DNA of 64,000 nt, taken from the NCBI GenBank assembly GCA_002573605.1, contig PDNA01000109.1, forward strand, positions 40,533-104,532. The letters run 5' to 3'. This DNA is from Polytolypa hystricis UAMH7299 (lineage: Eukaryota; Ascomycota; Eurotiomycetes; Onygenales). The translations under genes were made by a program, and so were the position numbers. Position 1 is the first letter of the stretch, and each line of letters begins with the position of its first letter. Shown piece by piece: positions 36,292-47,996 of this stretch. The notes beneath the pieces are model-generated. The model did not search any database. It saw only the letters and a program-made list of their open reading frames with translations, and was not told the origin of the DNA.

Positions 36292-38627
36292 GTTATCTTT
36301 CATTCTTTTCTGGATTTGTTTTGTGTTATTATGATATTTTTTTTTGTTAACGCGGCTGGCTACTTTGAAGCAAACTCTCTTTACGATATTTCTCTCCTTG
36401 GGAGCTTTTCTTTTTGTGTTTTTTGGTCCCTGTTTCATGGGAATATGATTCTGTTCAGTATACACAACTTTTTTTCATTTTTCTTTTGTCTTTTTTTCTG
36501 ATACCTTGCTTCTGAATGGATACCTTTTTTGTGCTCATTTCTTACTTGTCATTTTATTCTTCTGTTATTAGGGGACTTGAATGCTGTTTTAACTATGGTT
36601 CCTTTCCCGCCATTTGGGTTTCCCAGATGCCTCCATTTCCCTGGTCGTGTGTGAGAAAAATTAAAATTGTGGGATGGGGACACTGCATTCCCGTTCCATT
36701 TGGGGTTGCAGGTAGATAGATACTTGATGAAGAACCTGCACTACCAAGCAAGGAAGAAAGGGAAAGAAGGTTTTTCGCGACGCAGTACAAATATGTTAGG
36801 GAGGAAGGGGGGGTTGGGTTACACAACTCACATTCTCTCTCCTTTCTTCTAGGCGAGAAGGGGATGGTAGAATGTTGTACGGAGGGGAGAGAGTATGGGT
36901 CTGCTGTGTGATAGAAATTGGTGCCGTGTTATTGCGGCTGTCTCATCTGCCGTCAGCCTTTTTTTCAGGCATACATTAGGCCATTTCTTCTTTGCATCTT
37001 ATATATCGTAATTACTACCTAGGTATGTACATGCATATCTGCAATTCGCAAATTGGTACCTGGGGTATGTATGCTCATATCCTGTATTTCGCATTTAAAC
37101 ACCCCCCTATTTATTAGCAGCTTTGTGGATATTGTTAACTCTCTCCAGCAATGAACTTGTGATGCAATTGTGCAAGGTCCAGGGCCCCCTTGGATAATAA
37201 AGTTAGGTGATAATAGAGTATATTTAGTGATATATCAGAAAATAATAATTATGTGTGTCACAATGGCCATGATTATGACCATGTGTGCTGAGCATGCATA
37301 ATAATATTCAATTCTTAATGCAAGCCGTCAAAATGCAGGCACCATGAATATCTCTGCCCCAAGGCTATCTTTTTACCTTCAGGATAACAAGCCACAATTT
37401 CCATCAACTTTGATAAACCCCGAATATGTTTTTTCCCTCCACGTATCTCTGTTGTCTGGAGTCGATGTCGTCACTGACAACTCGCCGGTTACCCACGGCA
37501 AACCGGCCCATGGCTATTCAAGGCGTGTTGAGGTCGGTTCGTCGGCACTGGGCGGGTTTCTTGGCAGTCAGTTACCGCTTTATGGATGCCGGCTTAACAT
37601 CGGCAATAATCGTTTATGGGCACAGATGGGGAAAAGCTACTAATCAATAACGTCGTGCATAAGCGTAGCAGTTGCACGGCATACGGCATAAGAACACGAC
37701 GTAAGGATAGTGGAAAATGTCCCCCATTGTTTACACGTAAAAGGAGGATACGTATATAAAATAATTTGGTGCGAGAGTAATTGCGGAGCGAACTTCGGGG
37801 GGCCGGGGGGGGGAGGGGGGTGTGGACAGGATAAGTAAACGCAGCGCAAGTCTCTGCCCAGCTTCTCAACCTATGATCTCACCCCTCAAAGCTAGGAGTC
37901 GCAAACAATGAATGATATATCGCGAGGATGCGATGATAGAAGGGGGGAGGGGGGGTTGCTCACGCGTCCCTCGCGAGACACACGCACACAAATATCGTCA
38001 TATAGGATCCAGGCCTCCGAACATTCGGGGAAGGAGGGGGTTTAATATCCACCCCGTACGACGGTCTTGTTTGCGTACAAATTATATATTGCTCGGGAAA
38101 GAAAAAGAGTGCAATCACGGGTCGTTGGAACTCACTATTGTTAGTGCCGATTTTCCCTTTCATCTATTTTTTGGCGCTTCCTTTTTTTTCTTCGGAATTT
38201 TCTTGCCACGTTTTAAAGTTTTGGTTCCCGCTAAATTTCTTTTTTTCTCCAAACTTCAAGTTACTTATATTTACCCCGTACTTTTTTGACTCAAACGGCT
38301 ATTATCGCTGCATATTTATTTTGGTCACTTTGTTTTTTCTTTAATATATTTTCTTCTGCTTTAAAAACTAAGGGGAAAGAAAAGTGAAGAGATCAAGAAA
38401 CTAACCCGCGGAACGGATTATTTATAAATACGGGGAAACAAAATAAAGTGAAGAATAATCTAGGGCCACCAAGAAGAAATAAGAGCAGCAACCCCATTAT
38501 TACCTCAGGGGAAACAGTCACAGCTAGACCGAGTTCACGCCCTGCATTGCTGGCTCTCCCTTGCATACAACGTTGCCCATTAGGATTTTTATTTTCAAAC
38601 CAACAAGAAAGAGAAACAGAAGCAGCC
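36292..38627. other. Intergenic, 2.3 kb with G-rich tracts
   Basis: T-rich 3' flank of the HeH gene up to ~36560, then mixed AT-rich sequence. G-runs lie at 37797-37820 and 37942-37956. Promoter and leader of the aminotransferase gene are at the right. No gene seen; a plus frame at 37344-37643 has no recognisable features. Confidence 0.55.
37797..37956 (+). repeat. Two G-rich, quadruplex-prone tracts
   Basis: Runs of 6, 9 and 6 G separated by 1-2 bases at 37797-37820, and runs of 6 and 7 G at 37942-37956. They lie 670-830 nt upstream of the aminotransferase start. Confidence 0.6.
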
Positions 38628-40346
38628 ATGGCGCCAATGATGATGATGGAAGAAAGCTTGTTCTCGGACCTGGAGTTTGTTCCCCTGGACGGAGTATTCG
38701 CAGTCGTTGCAAAAGTCATGGCGGACCCGTGTCCTGAGAAAGTCGGTCTGGGAATCGGTGTGTATAGAGACGACGATGATAAGCCGTGGAAATTACCTGT
38801 CGTGAGAAAGGTAAAAAATACTGAACCATTCCTCTCGAGAGAAAGCAAGCGAAGAAAATGCCATATGGCTAACGTAAACTGAGATCCCAGGTTGAAAAAA
38901 TGCTGCTGGAAGATCCAAGCTTTGATCATGAATATCTTCCCAACCCAGGCTACCCGCCCTTCATAGAAGCAGCGCGGGATCTGATATTTGGGAGCAACCC
39001 TGCGCTGTCAAAGGAATGCATAGCCAGCGCACAGACCGTCGCGGGGACAGGCGCAAACCACATCGGCGCGCGCTTCCTCGTTGACTACTTACCCGTAAAC
39101 AAGGCGCTGGGGGACCGAAAGCGCAAAGTCTGGCTGTCAGATCCCACATGGCCAAACCACCACCTGATCTGGGACATGGTGGGGTCTCCCGGAGACAGCA
39201 CCCGCACTATTGAGCGCTCCCTGTATCCATACTATAAGGCCGATACACGCTCATTTGACTTCGATGGCATGATAGAGACCCTCGAAACCCAAGCTGAGCG
39301 CGGCGACATAATCCTCCTACATGCCTGTGCGCATAACCCAACAGGTCTCGACCCCAACAGGGAGCAGTGGAGCGCGATCGCAAACCTGTGTCAGCGCAAG
39401 GGCATATTCCCCTTCTTCGACTCTGCGTATCAAGGTTTCGCGTCGGGAGATTTGGATAACGATGCGTGGGCGATTCGCGAATTCGCCTCGAGGGGAATGG
39501 AGATGGTTGTGGCGCAGAGCTTTAGCAAGAATCTGGGCTTGTATGGACAGCGGGTCGGAGCCCTGCATCTTGTGTGTCGCAGTGAGGATGCGGCGAAGAA
39601 GGTCAAGAGTCATATTGTGGATTTGCAGCGCGGGGAGATTTCGACACCGCCTGCTTTTGGTAGGTTTTTTTTCTTTTTTTTTGAACTCCGTGTGTTACTT
39701 CTGGATTTTGGATAATTCTGGAACTTCATTTGGAGTAATTCGCGCAGATATCATATTCTCCAGTGGTGTAGTAAAAGAAAGTTATGCTAACGTCAATTCT
39801 TTTAGGGGCCCGTGTCGCCGCTGAAGTTCTGCGTAGCCCAGAGCTCACCAACGAGTGGAAACGAGATCTAGCAGTCATGAGCGGTCGGATTAAGGAAATG
39901 CGGCACGCCCTGTATGACGAATTGACCCGCCTGCAGACACCAGGGACATGGGAACATATCATCAATCAGATCGGCATGTTCTCGTACACAGGCTTGACGA
40001 AGGAGCAGGTCCAGGCCATGATTGATGATATGCACGTGTATATGATGGGGACGGGAAGGATGTCGATTCCTGGACGTGAGTGAATTTTTCTATTCTTTCT
40101 CTTTTCACTTCTCTCCTCTTTTCGTACAATCGATATGGTGCATTCCGGCGTTCAAAGTATCCATGTTTGATCCATTTCCGAAGGATCTTCGATCTCAATC
40201 CCATCCCTGAACAATCAGCATAGCATAGATTGAAAGCTAACCATTCTGGTACAGTGAACTCGAAGAACGTGAAGTATGTCGCCAAAGCCATCGATGCCGC
40301 TGTGAGGAAATTAGCGGAGAAGCAGAGTGGAGCGGAGCCCATCTGA
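38628..40346 (+). CDS. Aspartate aminotransferase (class I, PLP)
   Basis: Interconverts aspartate and 2-oxoglutarate with oxaloacetate and glutamate. Exons 38628-38810, 38891-39659, 39806-40075 and 40255-40346 give 437 aa with all phases consistent. Family motifs: KVGLGIGVYRDDDDKPW, LPNPGYPPF, the PLP-binding HACAHNPTGLDP, FFDSAYQGFASGD and the Schiff-base Lys274 in AQSFSKNLGLYGQRVG. The C-terminus is MFSYTGLTKEQV, then MSIPGLNSKNV. The start at 38628 has good context (gcagccATGg). There is no obvious mitochondrial presequence, suggesting a cytosolic or peroxisomal form, though no PTS1 is present (ends GAEPI). SFSKN replaces the more usual SFAKN/SYAKN. Confidence 0.93.
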
Positions 40347-41558
40347 GGAAAAAAGACCCAGGATTTGATATTGAAGGTCTAGTTTTTCCGCCCTCTCTCT
40401 CATCTTCAAGCCATCCGATTTACCTAGCTCTTTATCTCGCCATTCCTCTTTTGAATCCTTCTTTTGGCCGCTGTATCTCTTTCTTCTTGCCATTTCTCTG
40501 TTGAGTTGATATCACCTAGCATGCATCACGGTTATGTTTCTTTTTGGGAATTTTGTATCCTTTCATTTTCTGTTTATGATCTAGATGATATCATTCTTAT
40601 GTGTTTGCATGATTCATGTATGTTATACTACCTCCATAGAGTTAGATATCAACTTCCCTAGAAAATGCGTAATGTATCAGAATTGGCTGTGTATACATAC
40701 AACAAGTAAGGGAACTATGTATGCTCCATCCAGTCTTGAGAACAGGCATGAGGATTTTCAGCATGCCTACTGCATGCTCAGTCAACTTGTAACATATCGG
40801 TAAATCAACCTCTCGCAACAAATCAAGTCATCCAGAGGACATATAGTTCTCGAAATATCGAAGCCATCGCGGGGTTTCGGCTGGTGAGATCGTCACATGA
40901 CAAGCGATTTCTCGGTGGACTCAGCAGTCATCTCTCCTGAGCACCTGCGCTGAACATGACTTGCTCCCTAATTTCAATGGTACATTTTTGCTTTCATCTC
41001 AACAGTGCAATGGTCCAAAGTGCCTTGGTATTAAAATCAGCAGTGCAGCAAGGAATCAGAACTGCTGGTACTTAGCTGTTCATGACCCCAGCCATGGATA
41101 ACAATAACAATGTTGCCATTTGAACTGAGATCAAGCACAATTGATCTTGCAGAGCACATTTTCTTGCATACATTTTCCTTGGATTTAAATTGTTCTACTT
41201 TTGCAATGTGATCCTATAGTCAGTCAGCACTAGATCATTTATAAGTCACTCTTGCCAACCATGGGGAAGCTGGGGTGTTTGTGATATTGTTTAGATCCTC
41301 TGTTAGGAAGATCTAAACTATTGGGTATACATGATGTGAAGATAGGACTTTGAGCATCTTGAGCATCTGTATTTTGATCTTCTGATATTTGAGAAGCTGC
41401 TATCCTGCTCTTTTCTGTGATATGGGACAGCAGAATGCTTATATTGGAATCATGAGCTGACATTATATATCCAACCCCCCTCCCTATATCATTAACCAAA
41501 GCCAACAAAGGATCTGGCCGCTTTATAAAGAAGCCCGAAACAAAGAAAAAGGCCTTGC
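40347..41558. other. 3' region between convergent aminotransferase and DJ-1 genes
   Basis: 1.2 kb, AT-rich. A short minus frame at 41239-41508 shows no domain. No gene, RNA or repeat recognised. Confidence 0.55.
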
Positions 41559-42367
41559 CTATGCAAACGGATCGTGACTCGAATTACGGTTCCGCACATA
41601 CTCCATATTCGAAGCCAACGTGTCCGCAATATCCTCTCCATACTTATCCCCAATAAACGCCAGTGTCATATCAATCCCAGCACTAATCCCCGACGACGTC
41701 CAAGTATTGCCATCCACCACCCAGCGCGCCTGTCTGATCCAATTGACATTTGGGATATTGGGCGTAATTCTATCAAACGAACGCTTATTCGTCGTCGCAT
41801 TTTTCCCGTCCAACACCCCCGCACGCCCCGCTACTGCTGACCCCGTGCAGACTGTAAGCAGGTACTTGACACGTGGGGCAAAACGCTTGACGAATTGAAT
41901 TGTCGGCTCGATGTTCTCCGGGTCATAGGTGCCTGCGCCGCCGGGGACGATGAGGACGTCGAGGTCTCTGGGTGGTCGAGCGTATGTGTGCGTGGTCACG
42001 ATGCCTTGGGAGAAATTGGAGTTGTGTGGGTTGTTTGCGGGGAGAATCTGGGCGGTGCTGTAGGGTTTCAGGGTAGGGGCGATGAGGGCGAGGTTCATGG
42101 GCTTTTGCCATGCGAGATTGTTGAGGGCGTCGAGGGGTCCGAAGACATCGAGGGCTTGGAAGCCGGGGAAGAGGACCATGCCGTAGTTGACGGGCTCTGC
42201 ACATTTTACTTGGCATGTTAGATATACTTCGGGACTTGTGTGGAAGCGGGGATGATATGGGGATTGTGCTAGTGGGGGTTTGATACACGGAGAGTCTTCT
42301 TACCTGACTTGTCCGCACCCATAGCCTGGACTGCAAGGAAGTGGCTGAGAATTATTGATGGCTTCAT
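41559..42367 (-). CDS. DJ-1/PfpI family protein (class I amidotransferase-like)
   Basis: Exons 42367-42304 and 42196-41559 give 233 aa; the intron is 107 nt with GTAAGA and GTGCAG. The fold begins YGMVLFPGFQALDVFGPLDAL, a typical DJ-1/PfpI start, then VLIVPGGAGT and the nucleophile elbow LLTVCTGSAVAGRAGVLDG with Cys138. SSGISAGIDMTLAFI near the end is common in the isonitrile-hydratase/ThiJ-like subgroup. The first exon (MKPSIILSHFLAVQAMGA) is hydrophobic and could be a weak signal peptide. Activity (hydratase, glyoxalase-like or redox role) cannot be told from sequence. Confidence 0.88.
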
Positions 42368-43945
42368 GTTTGGGGAGAAAAGAATGGTCGAGGCAATATC
42401 AAGCACATAGGGTATCTGTGGCAATCTTGGAAGAGGGAACCTAGAGATCCTCAGAATGGGCGTTGGGAAAGAAACAAAGACGACTGGGAACACAGCAGTC
42501 CGACAGCTCTTTATATACAACAAACTTCATCCCCGCTACATTCCCCCTTCGATCCACCAAATTCATGCAACTATATTAGTAAAATTCGCATGTCGGGGGT
42601 AATTGCGTCACCAGGCGATCTTACTAGACCTCGCGTCTTCCCCTTGATTAATCTAAAAAGAAAACACCCTACTGGAGGTCCTAGCTCTTGGGTAGTTGCC
42701 CGAGAGTCCGAGTTTCCGATGCAAGGCAGGTAAGATGCTGCATGGTTGGCCATGGTCCCTCCTGCTATCTTCAGTTCTAGCAGGGTTGTTGTCCAGTCTG
42801 AACCCGGGGAAGCCCCCAGATAGCTACCCCTTCACAGGCACGGTTTCAACCCTATAGATCGTTGGGGTTGAAAATATAGCTGGACAGTGTTGGTGATTGC
42901 TACTTTAATAGGGGTAATGTTAATGTGGGAATATCATATGGGGCCGAGAGACTCATGTCATCAGCACTTCGCAGAGTAGAGAAGCCACCACGATACGAGG
43001 TGGGGAGGGTCGTCTCGGTATCCCTCGGTCTGTCTTACTGCATCATCAGTAGATGCGCGAAGACAGATCGACAATTGATTGATTCTGCTTGCTATGAACT
43101 TCATTGTACACCGTTCACTATGTATGTATTGCATTACAACCCGCCGTCTACTAGCTGCAAGCGGTGGTGGTGTCACACAGTGGATTCCCCCTATGTTAGT
43201 GGCAGTTGACAATGATCGGAGGTTATCTTGCTGCTCGCTTATACTTCCCATCCGCAACCACCACCACACATTTGACGGTAGTGCAGAAATTGTGGAGTGA
43301 AGCTCTCCACCGACTTGCGTTGCTTCATTCCCTTGACGACAAGGCGCTACTAGCGCTTTCGAATATGTATGTTCAGCCCTCTGATAATTAACTGCGCTTT
43401 CCGCTGTTGGCCATGTGCCTCGGGGCGGACTGGGCATGTTTGTTCGAATTTTTCTCATAGTTGGATTCCAACCTGAACAAGTTCGAAACACACGGAACAA
43501 ATGTGTTTCTGAGTTGAAACACGTAAACACAATTATCTCCCATAACATCGCTAGCCTATGGGCTTGTTGTATAAACCAGGAATTTAGAACCATATCCAAG
43601 GATTAGAAGCTTTCTTGAAGGAGTGTAGACCAGGAATATATTCCTGCCCTGCAGAGATAAGAAAACATTAGTATACGTGCCACACCCAACCCCATCATAG
43701 TCACCTGCTTTGCATGGCCTCCAGGGAACCTAAAGACATCGTATTAAATTAAAATTGCTCAATTGTTCTCACTATATACGGAACCAACGACGGGCAATAG
43801 AAGTCATAAAGTTCGTTAAACGGCGAAATGTTGCGACAAACAGGGGTATAGCTATCCTATGCTAAACAAAAATCCGATCATAGGATTATCCAGCCGCAAA
43901 ATTATGTACTTCCCAGATCGAAAAGAGGAAAAAGAAAAATCCAAA
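42368..43945. other. Intergenic: DJ-1 promoter and REV1 3' flank
   Basis: 1.58 kb. A 212-codon minus frame (42961-43599) exists, but its composition is not protein-like and no motif was recognised. Nothing else seen. Confidence 0.5.
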
Positions 43946-46900
43946 TCAGGTGAACTCAACAGGCGGTAAACCCCTCTCCCTAACGGCACTATTTACATCA
44001 TCCCGAATTTGCTGGACCGCGGTCCTCCATTTGTTATCAATTGAGGTCACATCCGCAGCTGCTGAGTCCTTGGTATCGTTCTGAAGCACGTCATCTGCGC
44101 CTGGGTCTACCTGGGCCTCAGTCAGCCAGGATAACCAATTAACAATGGCAACAGCCTTTGCTATATCCTTCTCCTCAAGCACTACGCGCTTGAGATATTT
44201 GGTGAGAGCACTGACATCTTCCTCATATGGTCCGTCAGACTGGAAGGATTCGTACCACTCGCTCATCGCGTTGCGTAGTTCAGGAAGCGTGGACAGCTTC
44301 CTAGACGTGAAAGTCGGCTTATCTGGACGAGGAGGGAGGGAGAGGACTCTCTGCTCGGATGGACGTGTTGTTGTGGTGGTTTGTTGCTGTTTGGGAAAGA
44401 GAGTCCGACGTGTTTGGGGTAGGTTAAGATGTGCTCGTTTTTGGAGTCGAGAGCGTTTGTGCTCCTCCAGGACTTCTCGGCGGATGTCCTCAGGTAAGGC
44501 AGCTAGGAAATCAGCAGAAATATCTTCGCCAAGGTCTCCTTGAGGGGATGTTGGCGCGGAGGTTTCGTTCGCGGAGGTGGAAGGAGCAGGAAGAGGTCTC
44601 GGAATAATAAAATTGGATTGCAAAAGCGTAGAGTTGCCGGCGGCCTTAGTAGAAGGTCGTCCACGTCCTCTCCCAGCCCGAGGTTTTGTTGGTGTTGTAG
44701 ACTTTTTCAACCGTGAAGACGTGGCGGACGGCTGACGCCACGACGCGTCAGACGCTGTTTGTTGAGAACGAGGACTCGGTGCGCGTTGATAGTATCCCAA
44801 GACTTCAGCGCGAACGTCTTCCGGCAGTGCATCAAGGGTCTCCCGGTCGAGTTGGGATTGCGGAGGTAAATTAGGAGTAACAAAGGGTGATGCTGATCCC
44901 GTCCGAGTAGGTTCGCTCTTGTTAGTTTTTGGCTTTGGAACGAACTTGGATCGAATGTCATTTGGCAGCTCAGAAAGAACTTTTGGATCAACTTGGGACG
45001 GCATGATAAATTGCGTGCCAGTTAGGTTCAAAGGTTTATAAGTTTCATCGTTTAGAGAAGGGGCAGATCGGGCAGGCTCTGGCAAGTATATGCCCGAAGA
45101 GTCCCCCTTTCGTGGACTATCCACTTCGTCGGGATCGACCGGCTTATCCCATTTCTTGCTAATATTGCCGGATGCTGCAAAATTAAGCCGCTTTTGGCTG
45201 CTCTCCACCTCGCCGCTGACACTTTGCTTGATAGGTTCAAGCTTCGTCATTTGCACACCTAGACCTCTGAGGTCTCCAGGCGAGAGCTTGAAGCTCCGTA
45301 GAATCGAAATAGCTTCTCGCCCTATAATATCGCTCGCATTTGTTGCAACACCCAGAACCACGCTTTTATTGAAGGTATCACATTTGCCATGGCCCAGGTG
45401 CTTGACAGGTTCAAGCGGAGCATCCGCTGACCTCCTCATGATGCGCATGGTCAACTGCTTGCCTTTGACTAAGTTCTCGACAAGGCGGCGATGGAGCTCA
45501 TCGCATAGGCTCTGGACGAATTCCTCTGCTTGTGTTTGTGTAACAAATCGGATACCCCAGTTGATTTCAGCAGATACAGATTTTCGAACTGTTTCTTGTC
45601 CCACCTCGGTAGGATCAATACCTCGCGCGTAGTCCCACAGCTTGGCCCCAGTCTTTGGACCCAGAGATGTAATCAGCCTTTCTTTCGTCAACTCACGAAT
45701 GTCTTTCACATACTTGACGCCCAATTCCTCAAGCTTCGCGCCTAGACTATAGGCGACACCAGGAAGGACCCGAGCGGAAAGGTTTCCGATGAAATCAAGT
45801 ACGCCCTCTGGTTTCAGCTGGAATTGCCCAGCTGGTTTGGCCTTCCTCAGTGCAACCTTGGCCTGTAGGATATTCCCCCCTATGCCAACTGAAACATCGC
45901 AGCCTGTTTTCTCCTTCACTGAGGTACGCAATTCCTTGCCTATCTCATCTGCCTTTGCTTGTTCCCGATATATAGAGCCTTCCGATATCCCCTTCCCATC
46001 TGAACCGCCAGCGGCCAAGCAGATAGTTGTAATATCAACCAGTGCTTCATCAATGCTAACACTCTGAGTAATACCACCAAGGCCGAGAATTAGGTCATAG
46101 AACTTTCGGCTCGCGTCCTCGTAAGCGGGAAAATCATAAGGAACAACTTTCAGATCTGGACACATGTCCAAGGCACCCTTCATCCACATGCCATTTTTGA
46201 TTCCGAATTCACGAGCCACATAGTTGCAGCTGGCAATCTCAGACCCAGACCCTGTACCATGCGCAACAGCAACTGGTTTTCCGGCGAGCTCGGGTTGTTT
46301 CTGAACAGTCACTGCTGCGAAGAAACAGTCAAAGTCGACGTGCAAAATGTACTTGCGTGCGCCGGGTACGCGGGCTTTTGTGGGGTTGCCAGCTTGGGAC
46401 TTTTCTCGCGCAGCACTTTGCAACTGGGCCTTCAGCTCGGCTTTCCAGGTTGATAGATGGTGGAGGCGGGACTCCCGATAATACTGCTGGATAAACTCAG
46501 GGTTGACCACGCTTGAATTTCGCATGCGAGAATCCGACAGTAATTGCGCATTGTACTCCTCTGGTGTCATTTCGTTTTCGCCACGAGTTAGATTTTGTTC
46601 TGACAAGGTGTGGCCGTGTCCATGCGTATCATTGATAAGCAGGCTTTCCTTTTCAGGAGATCCAGTGGTTGGCATTGGAGAAGCAGGATCAAAGATATCT
46701 GCTCTCTCACTCGAATTAGCAGCATTGTTTGGTCCCGCCGAATCTTCTTCTATCCTATCACTGGTAATATCTGTGGAAAGGCTCTCTGGTGCCGGGACAC
46801 CCATTTTCTTTGTAACAAGCGACGGAGCAGGGGTCTCAGGTTCAACCTGGCCGCCGCTCAATTCCCTAGTTTGGATTAATTGCGATGTGTACCAACTTGA

Positions 46901-47502
46901 ATCAGTTTGGTCCTTGTAGCCGAATTTCTGATTGTTGGTTTGGCTCATAATTTGCCCATCTCCACCAAATTTCAACACCTTTTGTGATTGACCTTCATCT
47001 AGGACTTTGAAATCGTTCCATGGTAGGAGACGTCCCGCCTTGATGCTTTCAACGACCCATGCAGGCTTCACGATCCGGTATTTGCGAAATTCCTCCCGTT
47101 TCTTCGGAGTAAGAGAGCTGGCGATAATATGCGTCGCAGCGGTTTTGCCATCCAAGTATTGAAGAAAGCCTCCGCCATGGCTGACTATCATCCGATGCAG
47201 ATCGTTAAGGGACGGTTGGGTATAGCCATTGACATGCGCTACAACGCCGCGGAAAATAGGTGGGTTATTAGGGGAGGAGGATCGCAATTCCGCATCTAAA
47301 TTCTGGAGCTTGATCTTCTTTCGACGGAAGTAGTCACCAAACCCCCCGAATTTAGAATCATCGTATTCCTCTCCTTCTTCATCTTCGAAAGCATCTAAAG
47401 CAGTATGTTAGCAACAAGGAAGCGCAAACAATCTGTAGAAAGCTTACGGTTCTCGATCCTCTTCCGAACGGCATTAGAGCCTGATTCCAGCCGTGAGCCC
47501 AT
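43946..47502 (-). CDS. REV1: DNA repair protein REV1 (Y-family polymerase)
   Basis: Deoxycytidyl transferase and scaffold for translesion synthesis with Pol zeta. Exons 47502-47448 and 47394-43946 give 1167 aa; the intron is 53 nt. The N-terminus RIENHAFEDEEGEEYDDSK and FGGFGDYF is typical of fungal REV1. A BRCT domain covers ~75-165 (IFRGVVAHVNGYT, HIIASSLTPKKR, VKPAWVVESIKAGRLLPW). The catalytic palm begins ILHVDFDCFFAAV with Asp372, and SIDEALVDIT near residue 466 supplies the other acidic ligands. Thumb and little-finger regions follow. In the C-terminal third there are three ubiquitin-binding-motif-like segments: LSELPNDIRSKF, LDALPEDVRAEVL and LAALPEDIRREVL. The end (EKDIAKAVAIVNWLSWL) fits the REV1 C-terminal interaction domain. 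Confidence 0.94.
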
Positions 47503-47996
47503 CTTGGGGTTTGTAAGTAGGCATGATTGTTTCAAATAGTAAAACAACCCTTCATCAAGACGAGCTCCAGCTGTTGTCGCTTTTCTCATCAGCTGCCATA
47601 CGAAGTGGACGCGCTTCAACACGAAGAAAAGGCGTGATCATGTGATGTACCGTTAAGTGGTCTTGGCGGTTGCGAGGCAGCTAGTGCAAAATTGAACTAG
47701 CGGATAGCCAAAGTGGATAACTAAGCAGTCGCTAGGCCGTAAATGGAATGGCGCGGTCACCTTTCTGAAAAAAGTTCGCAAGCTTGGCCACTGGAAGAGC
47801 TTGTTGCTGGGTGCCCGCAAAACTTCAGTATAAACTTCCGTTTTCTGTTGACCTTTTCTTTTCTTCTGCTTCTTGTCCACTGCAGAGCATCTGAATTTCG
47901 TTCTTTGTATTTGGCCCAGTTCTCGTCTAGAGCTGTTCCTCTGTCCTTCTTTCTAACTTTCCCAGTTTTTAATCGTCTCTGCTAATCGCAGCCAAA
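47503..47996. other. Divergent promoter REV1 / nuclear FKBP
   Basis: 494 nt between start codons, containing the TCATGTGA site and a pyrimidine-rich leader next to the FKBP start (47820-47980). No gene seen. Confidence 0.6.
47638..47645. promoter_or_regulatory. TCATGTGA E-box-like site upstream of REV1
   Basis: GATCATGTGATG lies 136 nt upstream of the REV1 ATG, within the 494-nt promoter shared with the divergent FKBP gene. Confidence 0.35.

Noticed and set aside
42961..43599. 212-codon open frame on the minus strand between the DJ-1 and REV1 genes
   Set aside because: No signal, domain, splice context or biased codon use; composition looks random. Length alone is not enough in a 1.6-kb gap.
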